This document shows, piece after piece, positions 14,001 to 26,000 of a stretch of DNA of 64,000 bases. Under the pieces are notes generated by a model that searched no databases, was not told where the DNA came from, and was given only the letters and a program-made list of their open reading frames with translations. The DNA is from Chrysaora quinquecirrha (taxonomy: Eukaryota > Cnidaria > Scyphozoa > Semaeostomeae > Pelagiidae), in NCBI GenBank assembly GCA_014526335.1, contig JACTAT010000006.1, positions 6,500,034 to 6,564,033 on the forward strand, in the 5' to 3' direction. Numbering within the stretch: the stretch's first letter is position 1; each line of letters opens with the position of its first letter. The translations under genes and the position numbers were made by a program.

Positions 14001-17000
14001 AGGAATTATACTAGGCTTTGTCAAAACTACACCGTTTTGTGGGATTGTCAGAACTGACTAAGTCCGTTAGTCGTAGATTTCGCTCCTAAGACAAATCTTC
14101 TACAGATAGGTCGAACAGAACTATAAAGCAACACTCTCAGCATTACGCAATCCAATTCTTTTTTTCGTGTAGATGATTGTTGCTATGTCTTAAAGCTGCG
14201 GATGCTGTTTGCGAAAAGTAGGACTTATGTAATGAGTCTAGCTCAGAACCGTTTTGTGATATTATTTGAGTTAAAGAGCTATTTGAGTCAAATAGTGGTC
14301 AATTCCGGTATTTTAGAATACACTGGTGAAAATGTTTATTCAAATGAGATAACTGAAGTATCAAATAGTGCGATTCGGTGATACAAAATTGTAGACTGCA
14401 CTGTGGGCGCTTTAGTTTTGCATGTCTTAAAATATTTGAATTTAATTTTTTGAATGCATCTACTTACTATTATCAGTGGACATGATAGAAATGTGCAGAT
14501 CATCATCAGAATCATCTGTAAGGTCTGGAAACCAGCCGGAATCTTGTGATTCGCTTGGAGTTTTCCTAAAAGGACAATGATAATAGATAGTTACCATTGT
14601 CATTATTATGATTGTCATCATAATGCTCAGAATCATAATCATCATTGTCTTAATCATAATCATTATCATCATTATCATTATCATCAACATTATCATTATC
14701 ATCATCATTATCATCTTCATTATCATCATCACCTTCATCAAATGTGATAGAGGTATATTTTAAATGTTACATTACCTATTTTCATTTTCATTGTTTTCCG
14801 GATTCTCTTCATTTGGAACTAAATCTGATTCACACTCAGGCTCAGAGTCACTGAGATCCTCATAAACTTGATCATTTGCAATATGATTTGCTGCTGCGAT
14901 GTTTCCAGCTGATGGTTCATCATTCGGACCGGGCTGATTTGCATAGCTCAGAGGAGCACATGCTTCACTTTCTTTCTCAGATTCATTTTCGATATCATTT
15001 AGGATTTCTTTTGATGAATCGGAGTCGTCTGACTCTACTTCTAATTGAGTAAAGATATCGCTGTAAGAAGAATATTATATATACTATTAAAATATATTCG
15101 TTACTCGATTAGCATTGCCATACGTCTTACACCACTTTTAAGGTGCTTTGGCCTATCAAGCATGCTTCTGGTCTCAGCAGATCAGTGATGTCGGGGAGCC
15201 CCAGCCTCAGCCACGGTAGCGTCGCAGCCAGGGTCAAGGTGTCGCTAGTTCGATGTACTTTTTAGATCCTAAAGGCTGGCACTATGTACACCATTTCACC
15301 TTCACCCTTCACTAGTGAGTTTGCCGAGATACAAGAACCGTGAGCTGCCATTTGCCATTGAAATTTATTAATGCTGCATCAAGTCTCAGTACTTTTTTTG
15401 AAACTCTACTGTGTCTTGTTCGTTGATTTGAATAATATTGAGGTCACTGCATGATCATTTTATTTGTTTATTGTTATTTTATCCCGGGTAAAGGACATTT
15501 TCTAGTCATCTGAATATTAAAGATTATAATTCTATATTTTTATTTTCATAAGCGTTTCTAATAAAACGCAAGCAATTTTTTTTCTCCACTTTTCGAATGT
15601 TTCGCTGCCAATCGGCAGCCTCGATCATGGAGTTAATCAATCGAAGCTTTGTCGCCTTCTATCCGTTCGTTTTAAATCCAAATCAATCTCTTGGAATATT
15701 CGAATTCCGCCACTTCTCCTTAGCATTCAGTCTTTGCTTTTCCGCATAGAGTATTGCAACAAGTGAGAGTTGATCTAGCGTTATAGTTACCAATAGGAAA
15801 GGCTAATGTTTGTCTTTCAATCTGTTTCTTGATAAATCTAGCAGACTTTCAGATATATATTTATTCTTAGAACCTATAACAGTAATAAATAAAAATGAAA
15901 TCGAACCTTAACTCAGCCATCGATCCAAGTGGATTATCGGTATTGCACCCTGTGACATGCATTTATATATTTCGGTAAATCGATTTCTCTCGCTTCTCTA
16001 ATTTCTCTCTGATTGGAAAATATAATCTGAGAAAATTTCAAAATTACCGCAGTTATAAAGATACTACGTCGAATTTTGATTGTTACGTCATTTTGATTTC
16101 TTTTCTGGCTCTTTACCTGATTGTGGCGTCATGTTGATTGCCTAACGTTTTTTATCAAATGTGACGTCACGCTAAATATTCGTGAATGCGTGACTTTTTC
16201 TTGCTTGTTATTCTTTTATTACTGACACATTTTCTTATAAGAGCACCTTTAGTTTTGTTAAACCTCGATATTCCTTAAGAATTTCAATTTTCAGGCGCGT
16301 CGGAAGCAGGGGGCTTCGGGTCCCTTATAAGTCATTTAATCGCAAATAAAGCATAATAAAAGATGATTTGTAATGTATGTTAGCATATTGCTTTTTTCAG
16401 AACTAGCAGAAAATAATACATTTCATTTTAAGTGAATAGAATATCATAAATAGCCTCATGTCTGTTATGTTTACAATTTAACATGAAAGTGATAAAAATT
16501 AGTTACTATCATTTATAATTTATTCGGTGTTAGGATGTTGGAATTGCCCTATTTTATACTTTTCATCATCTATGGTATTTGATATACCTATTTTATCTGT
16601 CTGATCTCTATATTTCATAGGAGAGTTCCCCTGACTCCTTTGTTCTCACTGTTCTCATTATTCGCATTTCGCTCAACTTCCCCCTTTTACCGGGGTGCTC
16701 TTTTAGTTTTTTTCATCTTTGAATAAAGTCATTATTGTGAAGCTTATCTTCACGGTTCTCATTCTTCTCGTCTACTCTTGCTTCCCGTCTTTGGCACATA
16801 ACAGGCCGTGTCATCTTGGTATTCCCGTCTCCTTTTATTCGGGTTTGACTTAAATGTTGGTAAATTGGTTTTGTCGTCAATCTGTACAGTGCAAGCTGGA
16901 GATTTTCTCTTCTTGTTGCCTGCGAACTCGTAGTCATCACTTGGCTTTACAGAGGCTTTTGTCTTATCAGAAGTACAGCCTTGAATTTGTGTACAACAAT

Positions 17001-20000
17001 CCAGGTTCGGTTCTGTATGATTATCTGTCTTGAGCTCTGAAAGTTGACCAACGACTGTTTTTGCACTGTTTTCTTGATTTAAGCTAGATACACAAGCTTC
17101 TGTAACTTCACTGCTACATTCTGCAAGTTTAATATTGACTGCAGCGTCAGGCTGAATGACGACTTCGTCTATATCCATAGGCACTGGCGTTTCAAGCTCA
17201 CAGTGAATGTTTGTATTGTGTAGCCAAACATTTTGAGCCTGATTATATCCAAAGCCATTATGACTTTGGATCTCGTCGCTAATATCCATCATAGAATCTT
17301 CAGGGTGGACTTCACTTGTGGATAGCATCTCATTATCCAAGAATCCGAATGCAAAGTTCTGTGGAACAGTTTGATACTGATACGCACACAGTTTCTAACA
17401 CTAAAGCCACACGTCTGAGACTCTATTCTTTCTTCTGTAACACATATCTCCATCTCTTCTGCAAAACTCTCATTTATTTCATAACATAACCTCGTACTGA
17501 ATTTAAGGTGGATGGAGTCGACCTCCATCATGTTGACGCAGGAATCATCAAGGCTCATAGACAGGGTATTTTAGCCTGCAATCTAAGGAAGTGCCTAACC
17601 TTTGTTTTTAAACTTGATTCCCGGTAAATCGACCACGCTGAATCGTTTAAGACCAGGAGCCAAATCGAGAAATGCTTCTATCACGTGATATACGACGTCA
17701 TGATGACGTCATAAAAATATACCCTTTACCCATTTTAATTCGCTTAATAGCCACTTAATATGAAAGAAAATGGTATAAATGGATATAACACATCGAGAGC
17801 TTTCGATTGATATACATTTTGCCGCAATTCGAAGGTTAAAATATTTATGATGACGTCATCAGGACCTTTTGGAGCAGGCCCTTTCATAGTGGGGATGTTG
17901 GTAAAACAATTGTGCATTTTATGTTACCAGTATCAAATTTGGCGAAAGGGGGTAATTTGATACGCTGAAAAAGATAAGATATAGACCTCAACTGAGAAAT
18001 GCCCCCTTGTGCTATTTTTAGATTGGGGTAATTGGTGCCAGAGCTCTACATAAGCTACAACACTAGTTTTATTGCAAATTGTAATACAAGCATCAAACTT
18101 GGCGAAAACAGGCAGTTTGACGAGCTAAAGAAGATAGGATATGTGCCTCAACTGAAAAATGCCTCCTTGTGCTATTTTTAGACTGGGGTAATTGGTACCA
18201 GGCCTCTACACAAGCTATTACACTAGTTTTATTGCAAATTGTAATACAAGCATCAAATTTGGCGAAAACAGGCAGTTTGACGAGCTAAAAAAGATAGGAT
18301 ATGTGCCCAAACTGAGAAATGCCCCCTTGTGCTATTTTTAGACTGGGGTAATGGGTACCAGACATCTACATCTACATCTACATGAGCTACAACGGCAATT
18401 TTGTTATAAAGTGTAATACAGAAATCCTACTTAGGTAATAAGGGTTGTTTGATACGTTGAAAAAGACAAGATATAGACCATCATTATTGTTTTAATGAAA
18501 AAATGCGTTAATTTTGTGGAAAGTGTGATTCTTCCAATATTTATCGCTATTCCATAGAAACCAAGGAAGAGCTCCACATTATCTAGCGCCTGCATAATAA
18601 TCAAACGGCAGTGATTCGACATGGTAGAGACGTTAGCGACTAGGTTGGCATCAGATGTGGAGTGAGGCAAGGCTGCGTAGAATCGCCAGACTACTATAAT
18701 ATCTACAGTGAACACATCCTATGGCCTGCCTTTTGCAGCTCTCAACGGAGTTAACGTAGATGGTGATGACATCATGAACATCAAATACGCTGATGACACA
18801 GACGTTACAGTAGGTAAGTAGGTTGTTACATCAAGGAGAATGATGCTGCTAGGGTGGCACTTAGCACTGATGGCCGAGATGATTCGAAGCAGCATTCCTT
18901 GGAATAAACCAGGCAGGAACACAGCGATGCAAGAAACGATAAAGTGCTTTGGGGTTTGTTAATTTTATATTCTACCTGAAGGCAAGCAAGGCTAACTCCG
19001 TTGAGAGCTGCAAAAGGCAGGCCATAGGATGTGTTCACTGTAGATATTATAGTAGTCTGGCGATTCTACGCAGCCTTGCCTCACTCCACATCTGATGCCA
19101 ACCTAGTCGCTAACGTCTCTACCATGTCGAATCACTGCCGTTTGATTATTATGCAGGCGCTAGATAATGTGGAGCTCTTCCTTGGTTTCTATGGAATAGC
19201 GATAAATATTGGAAGAATCACACTTTCCACAAAATTAACGCATTTTTTCATTAAAACAATAATGATGGTCTATATCTTGTCTTTTTCAGCGTATCAAACA
19301 ACCCTTATTACCTAAGTTGGATTTCTGTATTACACTTTATAACAAAATTACCGTTGTAGCTCATGTAGATGTAGATGTAGATGTCTGGTACCCATTACCC
19401 CAGTCTAAAAATAGCACAAGGGGGCATTTCTCAGTTTGGGCACATATCCTATCTTTTTTAGCTCGTCAAACTGCCTGTTTTCGCCAAATTTGATGCTTGT
19501 ATTACAATTTGCAATAAAACTAGTGTTATAGCTTGTGTAGAGGCCTGGTACCAATTACCCCAGTCTAAAAATAGCACAAGGAGGCATTTTTCAGTTGAGG
19601 CACATATTCTATCTTCTTTAGCTCGTCAAACTGCCTGTTTTCGCCAAGTTTGATGCTTGTATTACAATTTGCAATAAAACTAGTGTTGTAGCTTATGTAG
19701 AGCTCTGGCACCAATTACCCCAATCTAAAAATAGCACAAGGGGGCATTTCTCAGTTGAGGTCTATATCTTATCTTTTTCAGCGTATCAAATTACCCCCTT
19801 TCGCCAAATTTGATACTGGTAACATAAAATGCACAATTGTTTTACCAACATCCCCACTATGAAAGGACCTGCTCCAAAAGGTCCTGATGACGTCATCATA
19901 AATATTTTAACCTTCGAATTGCGACAAAATGTATATCAATCGAAAGCTCTCGATGTGTTATATCCATTTATACCATTTTCTTTCATATTAAGTGGCTATT

Positions 20001-23000
20001 AAGCGAATTAAAATGGGTAAAAGGTATATTTTTATGACGTCATCATGACGTCGTATATCACGTGATAGAAGCATTTCTCGATTTGGCTCCTGGTCTTAAA
20101 CGATTCAGCGTGGTCGATTTACCGGGAATCAAGTTTAAAAACAAAGGTTAGGCACTTCCTTAGATTGCAGGCCAAAATACCTTGTCTATCATGTTATTCA
20201 GAAATTCGCGGTTGCAGTCTTCAGAAGAAGGTGATAAACATCCACTGTCGGTTTTTATTCCTGAGAGAAGAATCAGAAAGGTTGAGTTAGTTTTTATGGT
20301 GCCTGCAAGGGTGGAATTATACTAGGCTTTGTCAAAACTACACCGTTTTGTGGGAAGGTCAGAACTGACTAAGTCCGTTAGTCGTAGATTTCGCTCCTAA
20401 GACAAAGCTTGTACAGATAGGTCGAACAGAACTATAAAGCAACACTCTCAACATTAGGCAATCCAATTCTTATTTTCGTGTAGATGATTGTTGCTATTTC
20501 TTAAGGCTGCCAATGCTGTTTGCGAAAAGTAGGACTTATGTAATGAGTCTAGGTCAGAACCGTTTTGTGATATTATTTGAGTTGAAGAGCTATTTGAGTC
20601 AATTAGTTGTCATTTCCGGTATTTTAGAATACACTGGTGAAAATGTTTATTTAAATGAGATAACTGAAGTATCAAATAGTGCGATTCGGTGATACAAAAT
20701 TGTAGACTGCACTGTGGAGGCTTTAGTTTTGCATGTCTTAAAATATTTGAATTTAATTTTTTGAATGCATCTACTTACTATTATCAGTGGAAATGATAGA
20801 AATATGCAGATCATCATCAGAATCATCTGTAAGGTCTGGAAACCAGCCGGAATCTTGTGATTCGCTTGGTGTTTTCCTAAAATTACAATGACAATAGATA
20901 GTTACCATTGTCATTATCATGATTTTCATTAAATGCTCCGAATCATAATCATCATTGTCTTAATCATAATCGCAATCGTCATTATCATCATTATCATTAC
21001 CATTATCATTATCATCATCATCATCATTATTATCATCATCATTATCATCATCACCTTCATCAAATGTGATAGAGGTATATTTTAAATGTTACATTACCTC
21101 TTTTCAGTTTCATTGTTTTCCGGATTCTCTTCATTTGGATCTAAATCTGATTCAAACTCAGGCTCAGAGTCACTGAGATCCTCATAAACTTGATCATTTG
21201 CAATATGATTTGCTGCTGCGATGTTTCCAGCTGATGGTTCATCTTTCGGACCTGGCTGATTTGCATAGCTCAGAGGAGCACATGCTTAACTTTTTTGATC
21301 ACATTCATTTTTGATATCATTTAGGATTTCTTCTGATAAATCGGAGTCGTCTGAATCTACTTCTAATCGAGTAAAGATATCGCTGTAAGAAGAATATTAT
21401 ATATACTATCATAATATATTCGTTACTCGATTAGCATTGCCATGCCTCTTGCACCACTTTTAAGGTGCTTTGGCCTATCAAGCATGCTTGTGGTCTCAGT
21501 AGATCAGTGATATCGGGGAGCCCCAGCCACGGTAGCGTCACAGCCAGGGTCAAGGTGTCGCTAGTTCGATGTACTATTTAGATCCTAAAGGCTGGCACTA
21601 TGTACACCATTTCACCTTCACCCTTCTCTTGTGAGTTTGCCGAGAAACAACAACTGTGAGCTGCCATTTGCCATTGAAATATATAAATGCTGCATCAAGT
21701 CTAAGTACTCTTTTGAAACTCTAGTGTTTTTTTTTCGTTGATTTGTACAATATTGAGGTCACTGCATGATCATTTTATTTGTTTATTGTTATTTTTTCCC
21801 GGGTAAAAGATATTTCGAGTCATCTGAATATTAAAGATTATAATTCGATATTTTTATTTTCATAAGCGTTGCTAATAAAACACAAGCAATTTTTTCCACT
21901 TTTCAAATGTTTCGCTGCCCATCGGCCCCCTCGATCATGGAGTTAATCAATCGCAACTTTATAGCCTTCTATCCGTTCATTGTTAGTGGAAATCAATCTC
22001 TTGGAATTTTCGAATTCCGCCACTTCTCCTTAGCATTCAGTCTTTGCTTCTCCGCATAGAGTATTGCAACAAGTAAGAGTTGATCTATAGTTACCAATAG
22101 ATAAGGCTAATGTTTGTCTTTCAATCTGTTTCTTGACAAATCTAGCAGACTTTCAGATGTATATTTATTCTTAGAAACTATAGCAGTAATAAGTAAAAAT
22201 GAAATCGAACCTTAACTCAGCCATCGATCCAAGCGGATTATCGGTATTGCACTCTGTGATATGCATTTCTATATTTCGGTAAATCGATTTCTCTTGCTTC
22301 TCTAATTTCTCTCTGATTGGAAAATATAATCTGGGAAAATTTCAAAATTCCCGCAGTTATAAAGATAATACGTTGAATTTTGATTGTTACGTCATTTTGA
22401 GTTCTTTTCTGGCTCTGTTGCTGATTGTGATGTCATGTTGATTACCTAACTTTCTTCTATTAATTGTGACGTCAGGCTCAGATATTTTGCCATAGCTCAT
22501 TGGAGCCGCCGGTGCTCAATCGCCATGTCCCTGGCCTCATCTATCCCACTGCACCAATTAATCACATTGTCCGTTTATTTATTTCTTACTCTTCTTTACT
22601 CGGTTCTTTCCTGGCATACGGACACGACTGTTAATAGCACTACAGACCAGACTGTGGGGACGGCGTCACCAATGTCCATAAGCAACCTTCCGTCTCTTGA
22701 TAGTGTTCACAATTCATCTGTCCATACACCCACTAGGTCACCCATCCGTTTGTCTCTATGTGGAACCATTTTACGTTGACGCTCCTTCGCCATTGCCACA
22801 TATAAAATTCTCGGATTACGTTTTATTCCACTTTTTGTAGAGTCCTGCTCTCGCATCCGTACGTTGCCACGGTCCAGAATAGAGAGCGTGCAGACGTATG
22901 TTCAATGCGAGAGATAGCTTACAGAGTCTCTAGATTGGGTTAAACCCGCTCGCCACACTCTTCGTAGTCGCCAGACAAATTTTAACGTCATGCGATGATG

Positions 23001-26000
23001 GTTCACGCATCTTTAGCACAGAGCAAAGAGATATGAATTTCTTCAGTGATTCACTCTCAGCCTCTCAAAGAGTAACCAGGCCAAATCCGTTCATTGTCAT
23101 CACATTCGTTTTCGATTCATTTTTCTTTGACGTCAGGCTCAATTTTCTCGAATGTTTGATTTGCTATTTCTTACCATTTGTATTCTTGTATTGCTTACAC
23201 ATTTTCATAAGAACATAAGAACACCTTTAGTTTGTAAAACCTTGATATTTTCTAAAACCTTCCATTTTCGAGGCTGAGGGGTCCCAAATACATCGTTTCA
23301 TCACCAATTAATCATCATAAAAGAACATTTGGGCTAGAATGCAGTGTAGCTGATACCTTTCACAAGGACAAAAGCCTAAAATAGGGTATGCTTTTAGTGT
23401 TAGGGTAAGGGTAGTCTTTTAGGGCTAGGGGTGATATAGGGTTGATATTAAGGTTAGGGTGAGGGTTAGGGTTAGTTTAAGGGTTTTGTTTGCTATTGTT
23501 TACGTTGCATTTTCGAAGGTCTACGCTTAACTGCATCTGTTCTTTCATTTGTAAGGTGTGTTGGTATATATCTAGTTTCAGAACAGGCAGAAAATAATAC
23601 ATTTCATTTTAAGTAAATAGAATATCATAAATAACCTCATATCTGTTATATTTACAATTTAGAACGAAAGTAATAAAACTTGTTACTAATTTATTTTGTG
23701 TTAAGATCTTGGAATACCCCTATTTTATACGTTTCATCTATGGTATTTATTTGATATACCCATCATGTCTGTCTGAACTCTACATTTCATACGAGAGTTC
23801 CCCTGGCTTCTTTATTCTATATGTTCTCATTATTCGTATTTCGCTCCATTTTCCCTCTTTTACCGGGGGGAATTTCAGTTTTTTTGTATCTTTGAATGAA
23901 GCCATTTTTGTGAAGCTTATCTTCACGGTTCTCATTCTTCTCGTCTACGCTTGCTTCCCGTTTTTGGCACATAACAGGCCGTGTCTTCTTTGTATTCCTG
24001 TCTCTTCTTATTCGGGCTTGACTTAAACGTTGGTAAATTGCTTTTCTCTTCAGACTGTACGGTGCAAGCTGGAGATTTTCTCTTTCTGTTGCCTGTTGAT
24101 TCGTAGTCACTCCTTGGTTTTACAGAGGCTTTTAGCTTATCAGAAGTACAGCCTTGAATTTGTGTACAACACTCCAAGTTCAGTTCTGTATGATTATCTG
24201 TCCTGAGCTCTGAAAGTTGAACAACGACTGTTTCTGAACAGTTTTCTGGTTTGAAACTAGATACACAAGCTTCTGTAACTTCACTGCTGCATTCTGCAAG
24301 TTTAATGTCGACTGCAGCGTCAGGCTGAATGACGACTTCGTCTATATCCATAGGCACTGGCGTTTCAAGCTCACAGTGAATGTTTGTATTGTGTAGCCAA
24401 ACATTTTGAGCCTGATTATATCCAAAGCCATTATGACTTTGGATCTCGTAGCTAATATCCATCATAGAGTCTTCAGCGTGGACTTCACTTGTGGATAGCA
24501 TCTCATTATCAAAGAATCCGAATGCAAAGTTATGTGGAACAGTTTCATACTGATACTGCACACAGTTTCCAACACTAAAGCCACACGCCTGAGACTCTAT
24601 TCTTTCTTCTGTAACACATATCTCCATCTCTTCTGCAAAACTCTCATTCGTATCATAACACAACCTTGTACTGAATTCAAGGTGGAAAGAGTCGACCTCC
24701 ATCATGCTGACGCAGGAATCATCAAGACTCATGTTATTCAGAAATTCGCGGTTGCAGTCTTCAGAAGAAGGTGATAAACATCCACTGTCGGTTTTTATTT
24801 CTAAGAGAAAAATCAGAGAGGTTGAGTTACTTTTTATGGTGATTGCAAGGGAGGAATTATACTAGGCTGTGTCAAAACTACACCGTTTTGTGGGAAGGTG
24901 AGAACTGACTAAGTCCGTTAGTCGTAGATTTCGCTCCTAAGACAAATCTTCTACAGACAGGTCGAACAGAACTATAAAGCAACACTCTCAGCATTAGGCA
25001 ATCGAATTCATTTTTTCCTATAGATGATTGTTGCTATTTTTTAAGGCTGACGATGCTGTTTGCTAAAAGTAGGACTTATGTAATGAGTCTAGGTCAGAAC
25101 CGTTTTGTGAGATTATTTGAGTTAAAGAGCTATTCGAGTCAAAGAGTTGTCAATTCAGGTATTTTAGAATACACTGGTGAAAATGTTTATTTAAATGAGA
25201 TAACTGAAGTATCAAATAGTGCGATTCGGTGATACAAAATTTTAGACTGCACTTTGGTGGCTTTAGTTTTGCATTTCTTAAAATATTTGAATTTAATTTT
25301 TTGAATACATCTACTTACTATTATCAGTGGACATGATAGAAATGTGCAGATCATCATCAGAATCATCTGTAAGGTCTGGAAACCAGCCGGAATCTTGTGA
25401 TTCGCTTGGTGTTTTCCTAAAAGGACAATGATAATAGATAGTTACCATTGTCATTATCATGATTGTCATCATAATGCTCAGAATCATAATCATCATTGTC
25501 TTAATCATAATCATCATTATCATCACTATCATTATCATCATCATTATCATTATCATCATCATTATCATTATCATCATCATCATCACCTTCATCAAATGTG
25601 ATAGAGGTATATTTTAAATGTTACATTACCTCTTTTCAGTTTCATTGTTTTCCGGATTCTCTTCATTTGCATCTAAATCTGATTCAAACTCAGGCTCAGA
25701 GTCACTGAGATCCTCGTAAAGTTGATCATTTGCAATATGATTTGCTGCTGCGATGTTTACAGCTGGTGGTTCATCATTCGGACCGGGCTGATTTGCATAG
25801 CTCAGAGGAGCACATGCTTCACTTTTTTTATCAGATTCATTTTCGATATCATTTAGGATTTCTTCTGATGAATCGGAGTCGTCTGACTCTACTTCTAATT
25901 GAGTAACGATATCGCTGTAAGAAGAATATTATATATACTATAATAATATATTCGTTACTCGATTAGCATTGCCATACGTCTTGCACAACTTTTAAGGTGC

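Larger units (their letters stand above)
17558..20188. mobile_element. Foldback-type transposon with about 1.2-kb inverted arms
   Basis: Left arm 17558-18753 is nearly the exact reverse complement of right arm 18993-20188; paired positions sum to 37746 throughout, so the arms have no net indel. The loop is 18754-18992. Termini are TAGACAGG and CTTGTCTA. The host sequence CAAGGCTCATGTTATTC, intact in unit 6, is split with duplication of TCA (17555-17557 and 20189-20191). The arms hold about three tandem copies of a 160-bp repeat (17935-18480), a layout known for Foldback-like elements. No transposase is present, so it is non-autonomous. Confidence 0.85.
16759..21382 (-). pseudogene. Array unit 2: disrupted family member
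   Basis: Exons align at 21382-21098 (285 nt), 20876-20779 (98 nt) and 20260-16759, the last split by a 2,631-bp foldback element at 17558-20188. Three lesions disable it: a TAA in the acidic exon (AAA-AGT-TAA-GCA), the transposon, and a 1-nt deletion near 17383. Without the insertion and one target-site copy the final exon would be 868 nt against 869 in intact copies. Splice sites are otherwise retained. Confidence 0.85.

Noticed and set aside
15600..15722. Conserved segment upstream of each unit giving a minus-strand frame with FEYSKRLICTKNE and IDQLHDRG (also near 11065, 21905, 26470, 30110, 34280, 38720)
   Set aside because: It looked like a first exon, but units 1, 2 and 4 have an in-frame TAA (GAT-TAA-CTC) and no donor consensus follows. 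It may be 5' UTR or promoter-proximal sequence.
17935..18480. Regularly spaced repeats considered as a CRISPR-like array
   Set aside because: The 160-bp unit is repeated nearly whole with no short repeat/unique spacer structure, and it is a transposon arm in a eukaryote.
18431..19315. Mirror-image ORFs of 94 codons on opposite strands
   Set aside because: They are the same frame read in the two inverted arms of the foldback element; no family resemblance.
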